Assembly (NCBI GenBank): GCA_030425925.1
Contig: JAUHZO010000003.1
Span: 1-64,000 of the forward strand
Direction: 5' to 3'
DNA: 64,000 bases
Source: Alphaproteobacteria bacterium
Lineage (GTDB): Bacteria > Pseudomonadota > Alphaproteobacteria > Rhodobacterales > Rhodobacteraceae
The first letter of the stretch is position 1, and every line of letters starts with the position of its first letter. This document shows positions 43,747 to 50,966 of the stretch, in pieces. The notes beneath the pieces were generated by a model. It made no database searches. It worked only from the letters and a program-made list of their open reading frames with translations, and was not told the origin of the DNA. The position numbers and the translations under genes are program-made.

Positions 43747-44619
43747 TCAGACCTGCAGCACCGACGAGACGAGAAGCTGGGTATAGGCATGCTGCGGATC
43801 GTCCAGCACCTGGTCGGTCAGCCCGGATTCCACCACGTGGCCGTCCTTCATCACCATCAGCCGGTCGGCCAGCAGGCGCACGACAGCAAGGTCATGGGTG
43901 ACGATGATGGCGCTCAGCCCCATTTCGCGCACGAGGCCACGCAGAAGATCCAGCAGGCGCGCCTGGACCGAGACGTCAAGGCCACCGGTCGGCTCGTCCA
44001 TGAAGACAAGCCGGGGGCCGGTCACCAGGTTTCGGGCAATCTGCAGGCGTTGCTGCATGCCGCCGGAAAAGGCGGTGGGACGGTCGTCCACGCGGTCAGC
44101 CCCGATCTCCACGCGGCCCAGCCAGTCGATGGCGGCCTCGCGGATGGTGCCGTAATGGCGCGCGCCCACGGCCATCAGCCGTTCGCCCACATTGCCGCCC
44201 GCCGAGACGTTCATGCGCAGCCCGTCCCGGGCGTGCTGGTGGACAAAGGCCCAGTCGGTGCGGCCCAGCATCCGGCGTTCGGGTTCCGACATGGTCACGG
44301 TATCCTTCAACCCGCCGGTTCGGGTGTCGAACAGCACCTGGCCGCTGTCAGGCGGCAGATGCCCGGCAAGGCAATTCAGCAGGGTCGACTTGCCCGACCC
44401 GGATTCGCCCACGATTCCCATCACCTCGCCGGGCCAGAGGTCGAACCCCACATCGGCGCAGCCGATCCGGGTGCCATAGCGTTTGGTCAGCCCCTCGACA
44501 CGCAAGAGCGGCGCGGTCCCGGTCAGGTCGGCCTGCCCCGCCGCCATCGCGCCGTCCGGCGCACGGGCAATGCGCCCGGCGGCGCGGTGGCGTGTGGCGA
44601 TATCGTAAGGTCGGGTCAT
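43747..44619 (-). CDS. phnK: C-P lyase complex ABC-type protein PhnK
   Basis: A 290-aa ABC-fold protein associated with the C-P lyase core. Walker A MGIVGESGSGKSTLLNCLAG (about 68-87), AFVHQHARDGLRMNVSAGGNVGERLMAVG (the PhnK-type Q-loop), signature TAFSGGMQQRLQIARNLV, Walker B LVFMDEPTGGLDVSVQA. The N-terminus is about 37 residues longer than in E. coli PhnK; the sequence LLRVEGLTKRYGTRIG marks the beginning of the conserved part. Its ATG overlaps the GNAT stop (ATGA). Confidence 0.9.
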   Translation of the reverse strand: MTRPYDIATRHRAAGRIARAPDGAMAAGQADLTGTAPLLRVEGLTKRYGTRIGCADVGFDLWPGEVMGIVGESGSGKSTLLNCLAGHLPPDSGQVLFDTRTGGLKDTVTMSEPERRMLGRTDWAFVHQHARDGLRMNVSAGGNVGERLMAVGARHYGTIREAAIDWLGRVEIGADRVDDRPTAFSGGMQQRLQIARNLVTGPRLVFMDEPTGGLDVSVQARLLDLLRGLVREMGLSAIIVTHDLAVVRLLADRLMVMKDGHVVESGLTDQVLDDPQHAYTQLLVSSVLQV

Positions 44620-45134
44620 CCCTTCTGCCCCTTCTTGGCCGGTTTCGGGAACGGGTGCAGGCGCCCCATGACGAGGCTGTCTTCCAGCAGGCCGTCGCAG
44701 ATCGTGTCGGCGCGCTTGATGCCTTCACGCTTGAAGCCCGCGCTTTCATACAGCTTCACCGCACGGGTGTTCGACGGGGCCACGTCCAGTTCCAGCCGGA
44801 TCAGCCCGTACCAGTTGTCGGCCAGATCGATCAGCCCCTCCAGCAGGGCCCGCCCGATGCCGCGGCCCCAGTGTTCGTCATGGATGAACAAGAACAGCAC
44901 ACCCACATGCCGCCGCCGCCCCTGGCCCAGCCGCAAGGTGCCCAGGCCCACCGCCCGGTTGTCCCAGGCCGCTACGACGTGATGGGTGTCGGGCGATGGC
45001 GCGGTCAGACGGGTCTGGATCAGATCCTCGGTGGTGTAGGGCAGGCGCAACGTGCCGCGGCGCACGCCGGGCATGTTCACCGCATCGGTCAGCGGGCCGA
45101 TATCGTCGGGCTTGGGCGCGCGGAGCAAGATCAT
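44616..45134 (-). CDS. GNAT-family N-acetyltransferase in the phn operon
   Basis: A 172-aa GNAT of the RimJ/RimL type: ILLRAPKPDDIGPLTDAVNMPGV at the start, LRLGQGRRRHVGVLFLFIHDEHWGRGIGRALLEGLIDLAD (acetyl-CoA loop RGIGRA at about 91-96), and LELDVAPSNTRAVKLYESAGFKREG. It lies between phnJ and phnK with ATGA overlaps on both sides (TCA-CAT), where other operons carry phnO, so acetylation of an aminoalkylphosphonate is a sensible guess. Sequence is not close to PhnO, hence no symbol. Confidence 0.8.
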   Translation of the reverse strand: MILLRAPKPDDIGPLTDAVNMPGVRRGTLRLPYTTEDLIQTRLTAPSPDTHHVVAAWDNRAVGLGTLRLGQGRRRHVGVLFLFIHDEHWGRGIGRALLEGLIDLADNWYGLIRLELDVAPSNTRAVKLYESAGFKREGIKRADTICDGLLEDSLVMGRLHPFPKPAKKGQKG

Positions 45135-46003
45135 GCCGCATCCTCCGCCACGCCTTTCGCGCCCACATGGCCGGACGCGCGCCGGGCGCGGCAGTAATCG
45201 GTGTCGGAGCAGACGAACATCCGCCCGCCGGCATCGTCGATGATGACCTCGTCGAGATAGCTGTCTTCGGCACCGCACAGATCGCAAGGGGCGTCTGCCT
45301 TGGAGGGATCGAACGGGTGATCCTCGAAATCGAGGCTGACCACCTGGGTGTAAGGCGGCAGCGCATAGATGCGCTGCTCGCGCCCTGCGCCGAAAAGCTG
45401 GATCGCGGGGTTGTCGGACATCTTGGGATTGTCGAACTTGGGGATCGGCGAGGGATCCATCACATAGCGCCCCTCCACCTTGACCGGGTAGGCATAGGAG
45501 GTGGCGATCTGGCCGTGCCGCGCGATGTCCTCGTAAAGCTTCACATGCATCAGCCCGTATTCTTCCAGCGCATGCATCTTGCGCGTCTCGATCTCGGACG
45601 GCTCCAGAAAGCGCAAGGGCTCCGGGATCGGCACCTGGTAGACAAGCACCTGCTCCTCGGTCAGAGGCTCTTCGGGGATGCGGTGGCGGGTCTGGATGAC
45701 GGTCGCCCGCGCGGTTTCCTCGGTGGTGGCGACGCCGGCGGTGCGTTCAAAGAACTTGCGGATCGAGACGGCGTTGGTGGTGTCGTCGGCCCCCTGGTCG
45801 ATCACCTTGAACGTGTCCTCGGGCGTCAGCGTCGCGGCCGAAACCTGCACGCCCCCGGTGCCCCAGCCATAGGGCATGGGCATCTCGCGCGACGCAAACG
45901 GCACCTGGTAGCCGGGAATGGCGACGCCCTTGAGGATGGCCCGGCGGATCATCCGCTTGGTCTGCTCGTCGAGATAGGCGAAATTGTAGGCTTGGTCGGT
46001 CAT
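45131..46003 (-). CDS. phnJ: C-P lyase, radical SAM subunit PhnJ
   Basis: A 290-aa enzyme that breaks the carbon-phosphorus bond of the ribose methylphosphonate intermediate using SAM and a 4Fe-4S cluster. The cysteine motif is at the C-terminus: CDLCGAEDSY (Cys240, Cys243), then Cys265 and Cys271 (VCSDTDYC), the same spacing as the four conserved cysteines of E. coli PhnJ. The N-terminal segments NFAYLDEQTKRMIRRAILKGVAIPGYQVPFASREMPMPYGWGTGG are highly conserved. Start ATG 46003 overlaps the DUF559 stop (ATGA). Confidence 0.95.
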   Translation of the reverse strand: MTDQAYNFAYLDEQTKRMIRRAILKGVAIPGYQVPFASREMPMPYGWGTGGVQVSAATLTPEDTFKVIDQGADDTTNAVSIRKFFERTAGVATTEETARATVIQTRHRIPEEPLTEEQVLVYQVPIPEPLRFLEPSEIETRKMHALEEYGLMHVKLYEDIARHGQIATSYAYPVKVEGRYVMDPSPIPKFDNPKMSDNPAIQLFGAGREQRIYALPPYTQVVSLDFEDHPFDPSKADAPCDLCGAEDSYLDEVIIDDAGGRMFVCSDTDYCRARRASGHVGAKGVAEDAA

Positions 46004-46347
46004 GGGTGCAGTTCCGCGACAATCCGGTCGAGCGTGCCCGGCAGGTTGGTCAGGATGTCAGTATTCCAGAGGCGCAAGACGCGGTAGCCACGTGCGGCCA
46101 AATAGGCATCACGCGCGTCATCGCTGGGGGCGTCTGCGTGCCGCCCACCATCCGCCTCGATCACAAGTCGATGCACCGGGATCAGGAAATCCACGATATA
46201 GGGGCCGATTGGTGCCTGGCGGCGCACGGACAGGCCGAGGAACCGGTGCGCACGCAGATGCTGCCACAGGCGCTTTTCGGCTTCGGTCATGCTCTTGCGC
46301 AAGGCCTTGGCTCGGTACTTCTGAACGTCGTTGCGAAAGCCCGACAC
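46000..46347 (-). CDS. DUF559 (Vsr-fold) nuclease-like protein inserted in the phn operon
   Basis: The core (115 aa from GTG 46347) has the DUF559 signature: YRAKALRKSMTEAEKRLWQHLRAH, VRRQAPIGPYIVDFLIPVHRLVIEADGGRH (PD-(D/E)XK-type acidic residues in IVDF and EADG), and YLAARGYRVLRLWNTDIL. The GTG is preceded by GGGAGGGGGAC, a ribosome site supplied by the adjacent repeat. The frame is open further up: ATG 46389 lies in the spacer between the two repeats, and ATG 46566 overlaps the phnI stop in ATGA, which would give a 188-aa product with three APSAIL repeats. Both ends thus fit the coupled operon. Substrate unknown; link to the repeats is inference. Confidence 0.75.
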   Translation of the reverse strand: MSGFRNDVQKYRAKALRKSMTEAEKRLWQHLRAHRFLGLSVRRQAPIGPYIVDFLIPVHRLVIEADGGRHADAPSDDARDAYLAARGYRVLRLWNTDILTNLPGTLDRIVAELHP

Positions 46348-46349
46348 GT

Positions 46350-46384
46350 CCCCCTCCCTAACCCTCCCCCTGACAGGGGGAGGG
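46350..46384. repeat. 35-bp REP-like repeat, copy 1 (inverted pair)
   Basis: CCCCCTCCCTAA followed by a 23-nt perfect palindrome of CCCTCCCCCTG, A, CAGGGGGAGGG. The same 35 bases occur in reverse complement at 46459-46493. It lies directly upstream of the DUF559 start. Confidence 0.85.
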
Positions 46385-46458
46385 AACATCCTGCTGCGTC
46401 CACGGCAGTCTGTTCGGTTCGAGGTTAATCCCGGCCTAACCGTCTCGCGCGACCTGTC

Positions 46459-46493
46459 CCCTCCCCCTGTCAGGGGGAGGGTTAGGGAGGGGG
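46459..46493. repeat. 35-bp REP-like repeat, copy 2 (inverted pair)
   Basis: Exact reverse complement of 46350-46384, with a 74-base spacer. Palindrome CCCTCCCCCTG, T, CAGGGGGAGGG then TTAGGGAGGGGG. Such head-to-head pairs are the arrangement of REP doublets. Confidence 0.85.
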
Positions 46494-46494
46494 C

Positions 46495-46548
46495 AAGGAT
46501 CGCCGAGGGGGCGAGGATCGCGGAGGGGGCGAGGATCGCGGAGGGCGA
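46495..46548. repeat. Three tandem 18-bp repeats
   Basis: AAGGATCGCCGAGGGGGC, GAGGATCGCGGAGGGGGC, GAGGATCGCGGAGGGCGA at 46495, 46513 and 46531. Each ends with G-rich sequence like the adjoining end of repeat copy 2. In the minus-strand frame each unit reads APSAIL. Confidence 0.8.
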
Positions 46549-46562
46549 TGAAGCGACATCGC

Positions 46563-47648
46563 TCATTCCGCCGCCTCCGCCTGCGCGCCCGACGCCTCCC
46601 GCCGCAGCTTGCGCACCAGTTCCAGTTCCGACTGGAAGTCCACGTAATGCGGCAGCTTGATGTGCTCCAGAAAACCCGTCGCCTGGATGTTGTCGGAATG
46701 GTACAGCACGAATTCCTCGTCCTGCGCCGGCGCGCCCACATTGTCCTCGCCCAACTCCTTCCAGCGCAGCGCGCGGTCCACCAGCGCCATGGAGATCGCC
46801 TTGCGCTCGGTCTGACCCATCACGAGACCATAGCCCCGGGTGAACTGGGGCGGTTCGGATTTCGAGCCGGTGAACTGGTTCACGGTCTCGCATTCCGTCA
46901 CCTCGATTTCGCCGATCTCGATGGCAAATCCCAGCTCGGGGATGTCCATTTCCACCGCCACCATGCCGATGCGCAACTCGCCCACGAAGGGGTGGTTGCG
47001 GCCATAGCCGCGCTGCGTCGAATAGGCCATGCCCAGCACAAAACCCTCGTCGCCCCGCGTCAGCGCCTGCAGGCGCAGCGCGCGGGTGCCGGGCAGTTCC
47101 ATCGGTTGCCGTGTCAGGTCCGGCGGCACCGCGTCCGACTCCGGTTCGTCCTGGATCAACCCTTCGCGGTCGAGAAACCCCGACACCCGCGGCATCGGCG
47201 CGCTGCGCGGCGGGGCTTCGGCAGCGGGCGGCACCACGCCATCGGCGGCCAGCTTGAAATCCAGCAACCGGTGGGTGTAGTCGAAGGTTGGCCCCAGCAC
47301 CTGCCCGCCCGGCGCATCCTTGAAGGTGGCCGAGATGCGCCGGATGCAGGCCATGGCCCCGGTGTCCACCGGCAGGCTCATGCCAAAGCGCGGCAGGGTC
47401 GTGCGGTAGGCGCGGATCAGAAAGATCGCCTCGATCAGATCGCCCCGCGCCTGCTTGATCGCCAGCGCCGCCAGGTCGGGATCGAACAACGAGCCTTCGG
47501 CCATCACGCGGTTGACCGCCAGCTTCAGCTGCTCGCGGATCTGGTCGAGCGTCAGCTCGGCCACCGACGGATCGCCGCGCCGCTCCTCGGCCAGCCAGGC
47601 ATGGGCGTTCTCGATGGCGCGTTCGCCTCCCTTGACCGCTACATACAT
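46563..47648 (-). CDS. phnI: C-P lyase core subunit PhnI
   Basis: A 361-aa subunit that, with PhnG, PhnH and PhnL, displaces adenine from ATP to attach the phosphonate to ribose triphosphate. Conserved blocks: YVAVKGGERAIENAHAWLAEERRGD at the start, NRVMAEGSLFDPDLAALAIKQARGDLIEAIFLIRAYRTTLPRF (about 51-93), RRISATFKDAPGGQVLGPTFDYTHRLLDF, GYGRNHPFVGELRIGMVAVEMDIPELGFAIEIGEIEVTECETVNQF. The stop TGA lies inside ATGAGCGATG, which can start the DUF559-containing frame. Confidence 0.93.
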   Translation of the reverse strand: MYVAVKGGERAIENAHAWLAEERRGDPSVAELTLDQIREQLKLAVNRVMAEGSLFDPDLAALAIKQARGDLIEAIFLIRAYRTTLPRFGMSLPVDTGAMACIRRISATFKDAPGGQVLGPTFDYTHRLLDFKLAADGVVPPAAEAPPRSAPMPRVSGFLDREGLIQDEPESDAVPPDLTRQPMELPGTRALRLQALTRGDEGFVLGMAYSTQRGYGRNHPFVGELRIGMVAVEMDIPELGFAIEIGEIEVTECETVNQFTGSKSEPPQFTRGYGLVMGQTERKAISMALVDRALRWKELGEDNVGAPAQDEEFVLYHSDNIQATGFLEHIKLPHYVDFQSELELVRKLRREASGAQAEAAE

Positions 47649-47651
47649 CGC

Positions 47652-48218
47652 TCAGCCCTCCACGGATGTGCTGCGCGGCAGACCGGCCAGCCGGTTCCCT
47701 GCGCACAGGAAGAAATCGAGCCCCAGCGGGAAGCGCGCGGCATTGGCGCGGAACGCCGCCACCTCGGGCAGCGACAGCGCCGCGCTGTCGCGGATGCCCG
47801 GCCCGCGCAAGACGACCCCGCTGGCCGTCAGTTCGGGCAGTTGCACGATCAGCGTCGCGGAACGGTCGGGATATTGCGCCGTGCCCGCCGGGAAGCGATC
47901 CAGCGGCATCAGCGCCTCCCAGCTGCCAAAGGCAAAATGGCAGGACCCGGCGCCGACAAAAGGCGCGCCGGTGTGAAAGGTGATCCAGTCGCGCACCGCC
48001 GCGCAATCCAGCGCGCCGGCCAGGTGCACCGGGGTTTCGGGATCGCACAGGGTCAGCGCAAGAACGCCCGCGGCCTCCGACAGCGGCGCGGGCGGCTGTG
48101 CGCCGCGGACCGTCTCGATCCGGCCCGGGCGCGCCATGGCCTGCATCGCGGCGCGGAACGCCCGGGCCGCCTCGACCGGGACTTCGGCGAATCCGCCGCC
48201 AAGCACCTCTGCCTGCAT
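47652..48218 (-). CDS. phnH: C-P lyase core subunit PhnH
   Basis: A 188-aa subunit of the C-P lyase core. GGGFAEVPVEAARAFRAAMQAMARPGRIETVRG at the start and WITFHTGAPFVGAGSCHFAFGSWEALMPLDRFPAGTAQYPDRSATLIVQLPEL are standard PhnH segments, and VVLRGPGIRDSAAL follows. The ATG at 48218 overlaps the phnG stop by one base (TGATG) and the stop lies three bases from phnI. Confidence 0.9.
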   Translation of the reverse strand: MQAEVLGGGFAEVPVEAARAFRAAMQAMARPGRIETVRGAQPPAPLSEAAGVLALTLCDPETPVHLAGALDCAAVRDWITFHTGAPFVGAGSCHFAFGSWEALMPLDRFPAGTAQYPDRSATLIVQLPELTASGVVLRGPGIRDSAALSLPEVAAFRANAARFPLGLDFFLCAGNRLAGLPRSTSVEG

Positions 48219-48700
48219 CAATCTTCTCCCCGCACCATGGTAAAGAATTCCACCCGGGTCGCCGCCGCCTTGGTCGCCCGCGCGTCGGCGGCCGCCGCCT
48301 GCGCCTCTTCCAGCGGCCGGATCAGCGCGGGCTCCAGCGTGTCGCGCTCCGGCCCCTGCATCAGCGCATCCACCTGCGCGGCAATGCAGGCCCTGGCCGC
48401 ATCCCGCCCCTGGACATAGGCATGGCCCACGCGCCCGTCCTCCAACCGCAGCGAACAGCGCGTAACGGTCATTTCGCCGAGGTTGAACGCGGCCCCCGTG
48501 CCGCCCATGCGACCACGCACCATGGTTGTGCCGATCTCGGGCTGGCGCAGCCAGCTGTACTGCGGGGCCAGCGCCAGACCGTCCCACAAGCCCTGCAACC
48601 GGTCTGCCGGGGCCTTGGCCAGAAGGCTCATCCAGGCCTTGCGCGCCGCGTCGTCCGCTTCCGGGGCCGTCCCGTCCGCCCCGCCTTGCCGTGCCGTCAT
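48218..48700 (-). CDS. phnG: C-P lyase core subunit PhnG
   Basis: A 160-aa subunit, first gene of the leftward lyase operon. Conserved parts: ARKAWMSLLAKAPADRLQGLW, RQPEIGTTMVRGRMGGTGAAFNLGEMTVTRCSLRL and GRVGHAYVQGRDAARACIAAQVDALMQ. The ATG at 48700 directly abuts a TGTCTAG-type operator at 48701-48707, so repression probably acts at or near the start codon. phnF is divergent, 102 bases away. Confidence 0.9.
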   Translation of the reverse strand: MTARQGGADGTAPEADDAARKAWMSLLAKAPADRLQGLWDGLALAPQYSWLRQPEIGTTMVRGRMGGTGAAFNLGEMTVTRCSLRLEDGRVGHAYVQGRDAARACIAAQVDALMQGPERDTLEPALIRPLEEAQAAAADARATKAAATRVEFFTMVRGED

Positions 48701-48748
48701 CTAGACACCTTGCCTATTTGTCGAAGTTACTATACAACTAGACAAATC
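48701..48748. promoter_or_regulatory. Control region between phnG and phnF with two TGTCTAG half-sites
   Basis: CTAGACA occurs at 48701-48707 and 48738-48744 (TGTCTAG on the minus strand). The second is part of an imperfect inverted repeat with ATTTGTC (48716-48722) and GACAAAT (48741-48747), containing ACTATA, a possible -10 for phnG (TATAGT on the minus strand). GT(A/C)TA(G/T)AC is the consensus of HutC-type GntR regulators, so this is probably the PhnF operator. TGTCTAG recurs at 55859-55865 upstream of phnC. Confidence 0.5.
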
Positions 48749-48802
48749 ATTACCGCGACGTCAGGATCTCTGCAACCCTCACCCGGATGAAAGTTTCGTA
48801 AC

Positions 48803-49510
48803 ATGCCGCGCAACGCGCTCTGGAAATCCATCGCCCAAAGCCTGACCGGCGACATCGCCAGCGGGCGGTACGGCCCGGGGGACAAGCTGCCCACCGAGGC
48901 CGAGATGGCCGCGCGATTCGGGGTGAACCGCCACACCGTGCGTCGCGCGCTGCAGGACATGAGCGAGAAGGGTCTGGTGCATACCCGTCGCGGATCGGGG
49001 GCCTTCGTGGCCTCGAAACCCACCGATTACCCCATCGGGCGGCGGGTGCGGTTTCACCAGAACCTGCGCGCCGCCGGACGCATGCCCGCCAAGGAGGTGC
49101 TGGCGGTGGAGACCCGCAGCGCCGATGCCCGCGAAGCCGACGCCCTGGCGCTGGAACCGGGGGCGGCAGTGCATGTCTACGAAGGCCTTTCGCTGGCCGA
49201 CGGGCAGCCCATCGCGCTGTTCCGCTCGGTCTTTCCCGCCGACCGCCTGCCCGGCCTGCCCGAAGCGCTGCGGGCGCACAAATCCGTGACCCGGGCGCTG
49301 GAGATGTGCGGCGTGCATGACTACACCCGCCAGTCCACCCGCCTGACCGCGAAACTGGCCAGCCCGACCCAGGCGCTGCTGCTGCGCATTTCCGACGGCG
49401 CACCGATTCTGCGCACCATCAGCGTCAGCCTGGCCCCGGACAACCGCCCGGTCGAGTATGGCCACACCTGGTTCGCAGGCGACCGGGTGACCCTGACGGT
49501 CGAGCCATAG
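48803..49510 (+). CDS. phnF: GntR-family (HutC type) phosphonate regulator PhnF
   Basis: A 235-aa repressor: winged helix ALWKSIAQSLTGDIASGRYGPGDKLPTEAEMAARFGVNRHTVRRALQDMSEKGLV (about 5-59) and a UTRA ligand domain (VRFHQNLRAAGRMPAKEVLAVETRSADAREADALALEPGAAVHVYEGLSLADGQPIALFR). The late ISVSLAPDNRPVEYGHTWFAGDRVTLTVEP fits PhnF. It faces phnG and lies between the two halves of the phn region, in position to control both. Confidence 0.88.
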   Translation: MPRNALWKSIAQSLTGDIASGRYGPGDKLPTEAEMAARFGVNRHTVRRALQDMSEKGLVHTRRGSGAFVASKPTDYPIGRRVRFHQNLRAAGRMPAKEVLAVETRSADAREADALALEPGAAVHVYEGLSLADGQPIALFRSVFPADRLPGLPEALRAHKSVTRALEMCGVHDYTRQSTRLTAKLASPTQALLLRISDGAPILRTISVSLAPDNRPVEYGHTWFAGDRVTLTVEP

Positions 49511-49550
49511 CGGCTCGATTTCCCTTGTTTTCATGGTGCTTTTCCACATC

Positions 49551-49568
49551 CTGTCACCGTGCCGACAC
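49551..49568 (+). promoter_or_regulatory. Weak PhoB-box-like sequence upstream of the second phnM
   Basis: CTGTCAC-CGTG-CCGACAC, two 7-mers spaced by four bases, resembles the CTGTCAT-N4-CTGTCAT Pho box. The second half matches poorly (4 of 7). It lies 48 bases before the phnM start. Confidence 0.3.
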
Positions 49569-49615
49569 AAAACTCGCGTATCCGTCTCTGAAATCTTTGG
49601 CATGCGAGCAGTCCC

Positions 49616-50797
49616 ATGACCCCCGCCCCTTCGTCCTTGCGCCTGACCGGCGCGACCATTCTTCGTGACGGTGCGCTTCAGCAGCGCTCGGTCGCGATCG
49701 AGGACGGGCGCATTTCCAAGGGCCCGCTGCCCGAGGTGGACCTGTCGGGCTATTACGTGCTGCCCGGGATCATCGACCTGCATGGCGACGCGTTCGAACG
49801 CCATCTGGCACCACGACCCTCGGCTCCGTTCCCGATGCAGATCGCGCTGCGGTCCACCGATCGCGATGCTGCCGCCAATGGCATCACCACCGCCTGGATG
49901 GCGCATAGCTGGAGCTGGGAAGGCGGCTATCGCAGCCCCGACCATGCCGAAGCGTTCATGCAGGCGCTGGACGCCTATCGCGACCAGATGCTGACCGATC
50001 TGCGGGTTCAGATCCGCTGCGAGACGCATACCGTCGACACCGCCGACCGACTGCTGGCCGCCGTGCGGCGGCACCGAATCGACTATGTGATCTTCAACAA
50101 CCATCTCGACGAAGCCGCGCACCTGGCCGAAACGGATCGCGACCGTCTGGCGCTCTGGGCGCGGCAGGCCGGGCGCTCGCCCGACGCGCATCTGGCCATC
50201 GTGCGCGAGGCCGCGCAGCAAAAGCGCGACGTGCCGCGCTATCTGTGCCGCCTGGCCGAGGCGTTCGATACGCTGGGCGTCAGCTATGGCAGCCATGACG
50301 ACACCGATGGCGAGACGCGGGAATACTATTCCCAGATCGGCGCGAAGATCTGCGAATTCCCCACCCGCCGCGCCGCCGCCGCGCTGGCGCGCGCGGTGGG
50401 CGATCCGATCCTGATGGGCGCGCCGAACGTGGTGCGGGGCGGCTCGCAATCGGGCAACATCGCCGCCATCGACCTGGTGCGCGCCGGACTGTGCGACGGG
50501 CTGGTGTCGGATTACTACTATCCCGCCCTGATGCAAGCCGCGTTCTACCTGGTCGACGAAGAGGTGATGGACCTGCCGCGCGCCTGGGCGATGGTGTCGA
50601 GCCGGCCGGCAGAAATCCTGCGCCTGCCCGACCGCGGCGTGATCGATTATGGCCGCCGGGCCGACCTGGTGGTGATCAACGCCAAGACCCGCGCGATCGA
50701 GGCCACGATCTGCGGCGGCCGGGTGACCCACCTGGCCGGCGAGGCTGCACAAAGATTTGTCGGCGGCCGGGCGTCTTTGCGCATGGCGGCGGAATAG
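49616..50797 (+). CDS. PhnM-like amidohydrolase, divergent second copy
   Basis: A 393-aa amidohydrolase related to PhnM. It has YVLPGIIDLHGDAFERHLAPRPSAPFP (HGD where the canonical enzyme at 39688 has HTDN), YGSHDDTDGETREYY, LMGAPNVVRGGSQSGN and DGLVSDYYYPALMQAAF, so metal ligands and substrate loop are largely kept. It lacks the VSLMDHTPGQRQF segment and has instead a SWSWEGGYRSPDHAEAFMQAL insert. It may serve another phosphonate intermediate or a different triphosphate ester. It lies 105 bases after phnF on the same strand and ends before a strong terminator. Confidence 0.8.
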   Translation: MTPAPSSLRLTGATILRDGALQQRSVAIEDGRISKGPLPEVDLSGYYVLPGIIDLHGDAFERHLAPRPSAPFPMQIALRSTDRDAAANGITTAWMAHSWSWEGGYRSPDHAEAFMQALDAYRDQMLTDLRVQIRCETHTVDTADRLLAAVRRHRIDYVIFNNHLDEAAHLAETDRDRLALWARQAGRSPDAHLAIVREAAQQKRDVPRYLCRLAEAFDTLGVSYGSHDDTDGETREYYSQIGAKICEFPTRRAAAALARAVGDPILMGAPNVVRGGSQSGNIAAIDLVRAGLCDGLVSDYYYPALMQAAFYLVDEEVMDLPRAWAMVSSRPAEILRLPDRGVIDYGRRADLVVINAKTRAIEATICGGRVTHLAGEAAQRFVGGRASLRMAAE

Positions 50798-50935
50798 GCC
50801 CCGGGTTTCATATTCCCGTCATCACAATGTCTTAAAGCCCGACTCGCGTGAGTGTGACCGCGGCCCGGGCATTTGGATTACCGCTGTCGGGGGGCTTTGG
50901 GGGGTAGGGTTAACGAGGAATTTCAGCACCAAAGC

Positions 50936-50960
50936 GGCGGCCTTAGGGCCGCCTTTTTTT
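50936..50960 (+). terminator. Rho-independent terminator after the second phnM
   Basis: GGCGGCC (50936-50942), loop TTAG, GGCCGCC (50947-50953), then seven T. The flanks (GCACCAAA and TTTGGTGC) can extend the stem, so it may also work for the opposite strand. Confidence 0.85.
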
Positions 50961-50966
50961 GGTGCC

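Noticed and set aside
46566-48048. Open minus-strand frame of about 490 codons extending upstream of the DUF559 gene across phnI and phnH
   Set aside because: It is the alternative frame of phnI/phnH in GC-rich DNA; only the part from 46566 downstream can be real.
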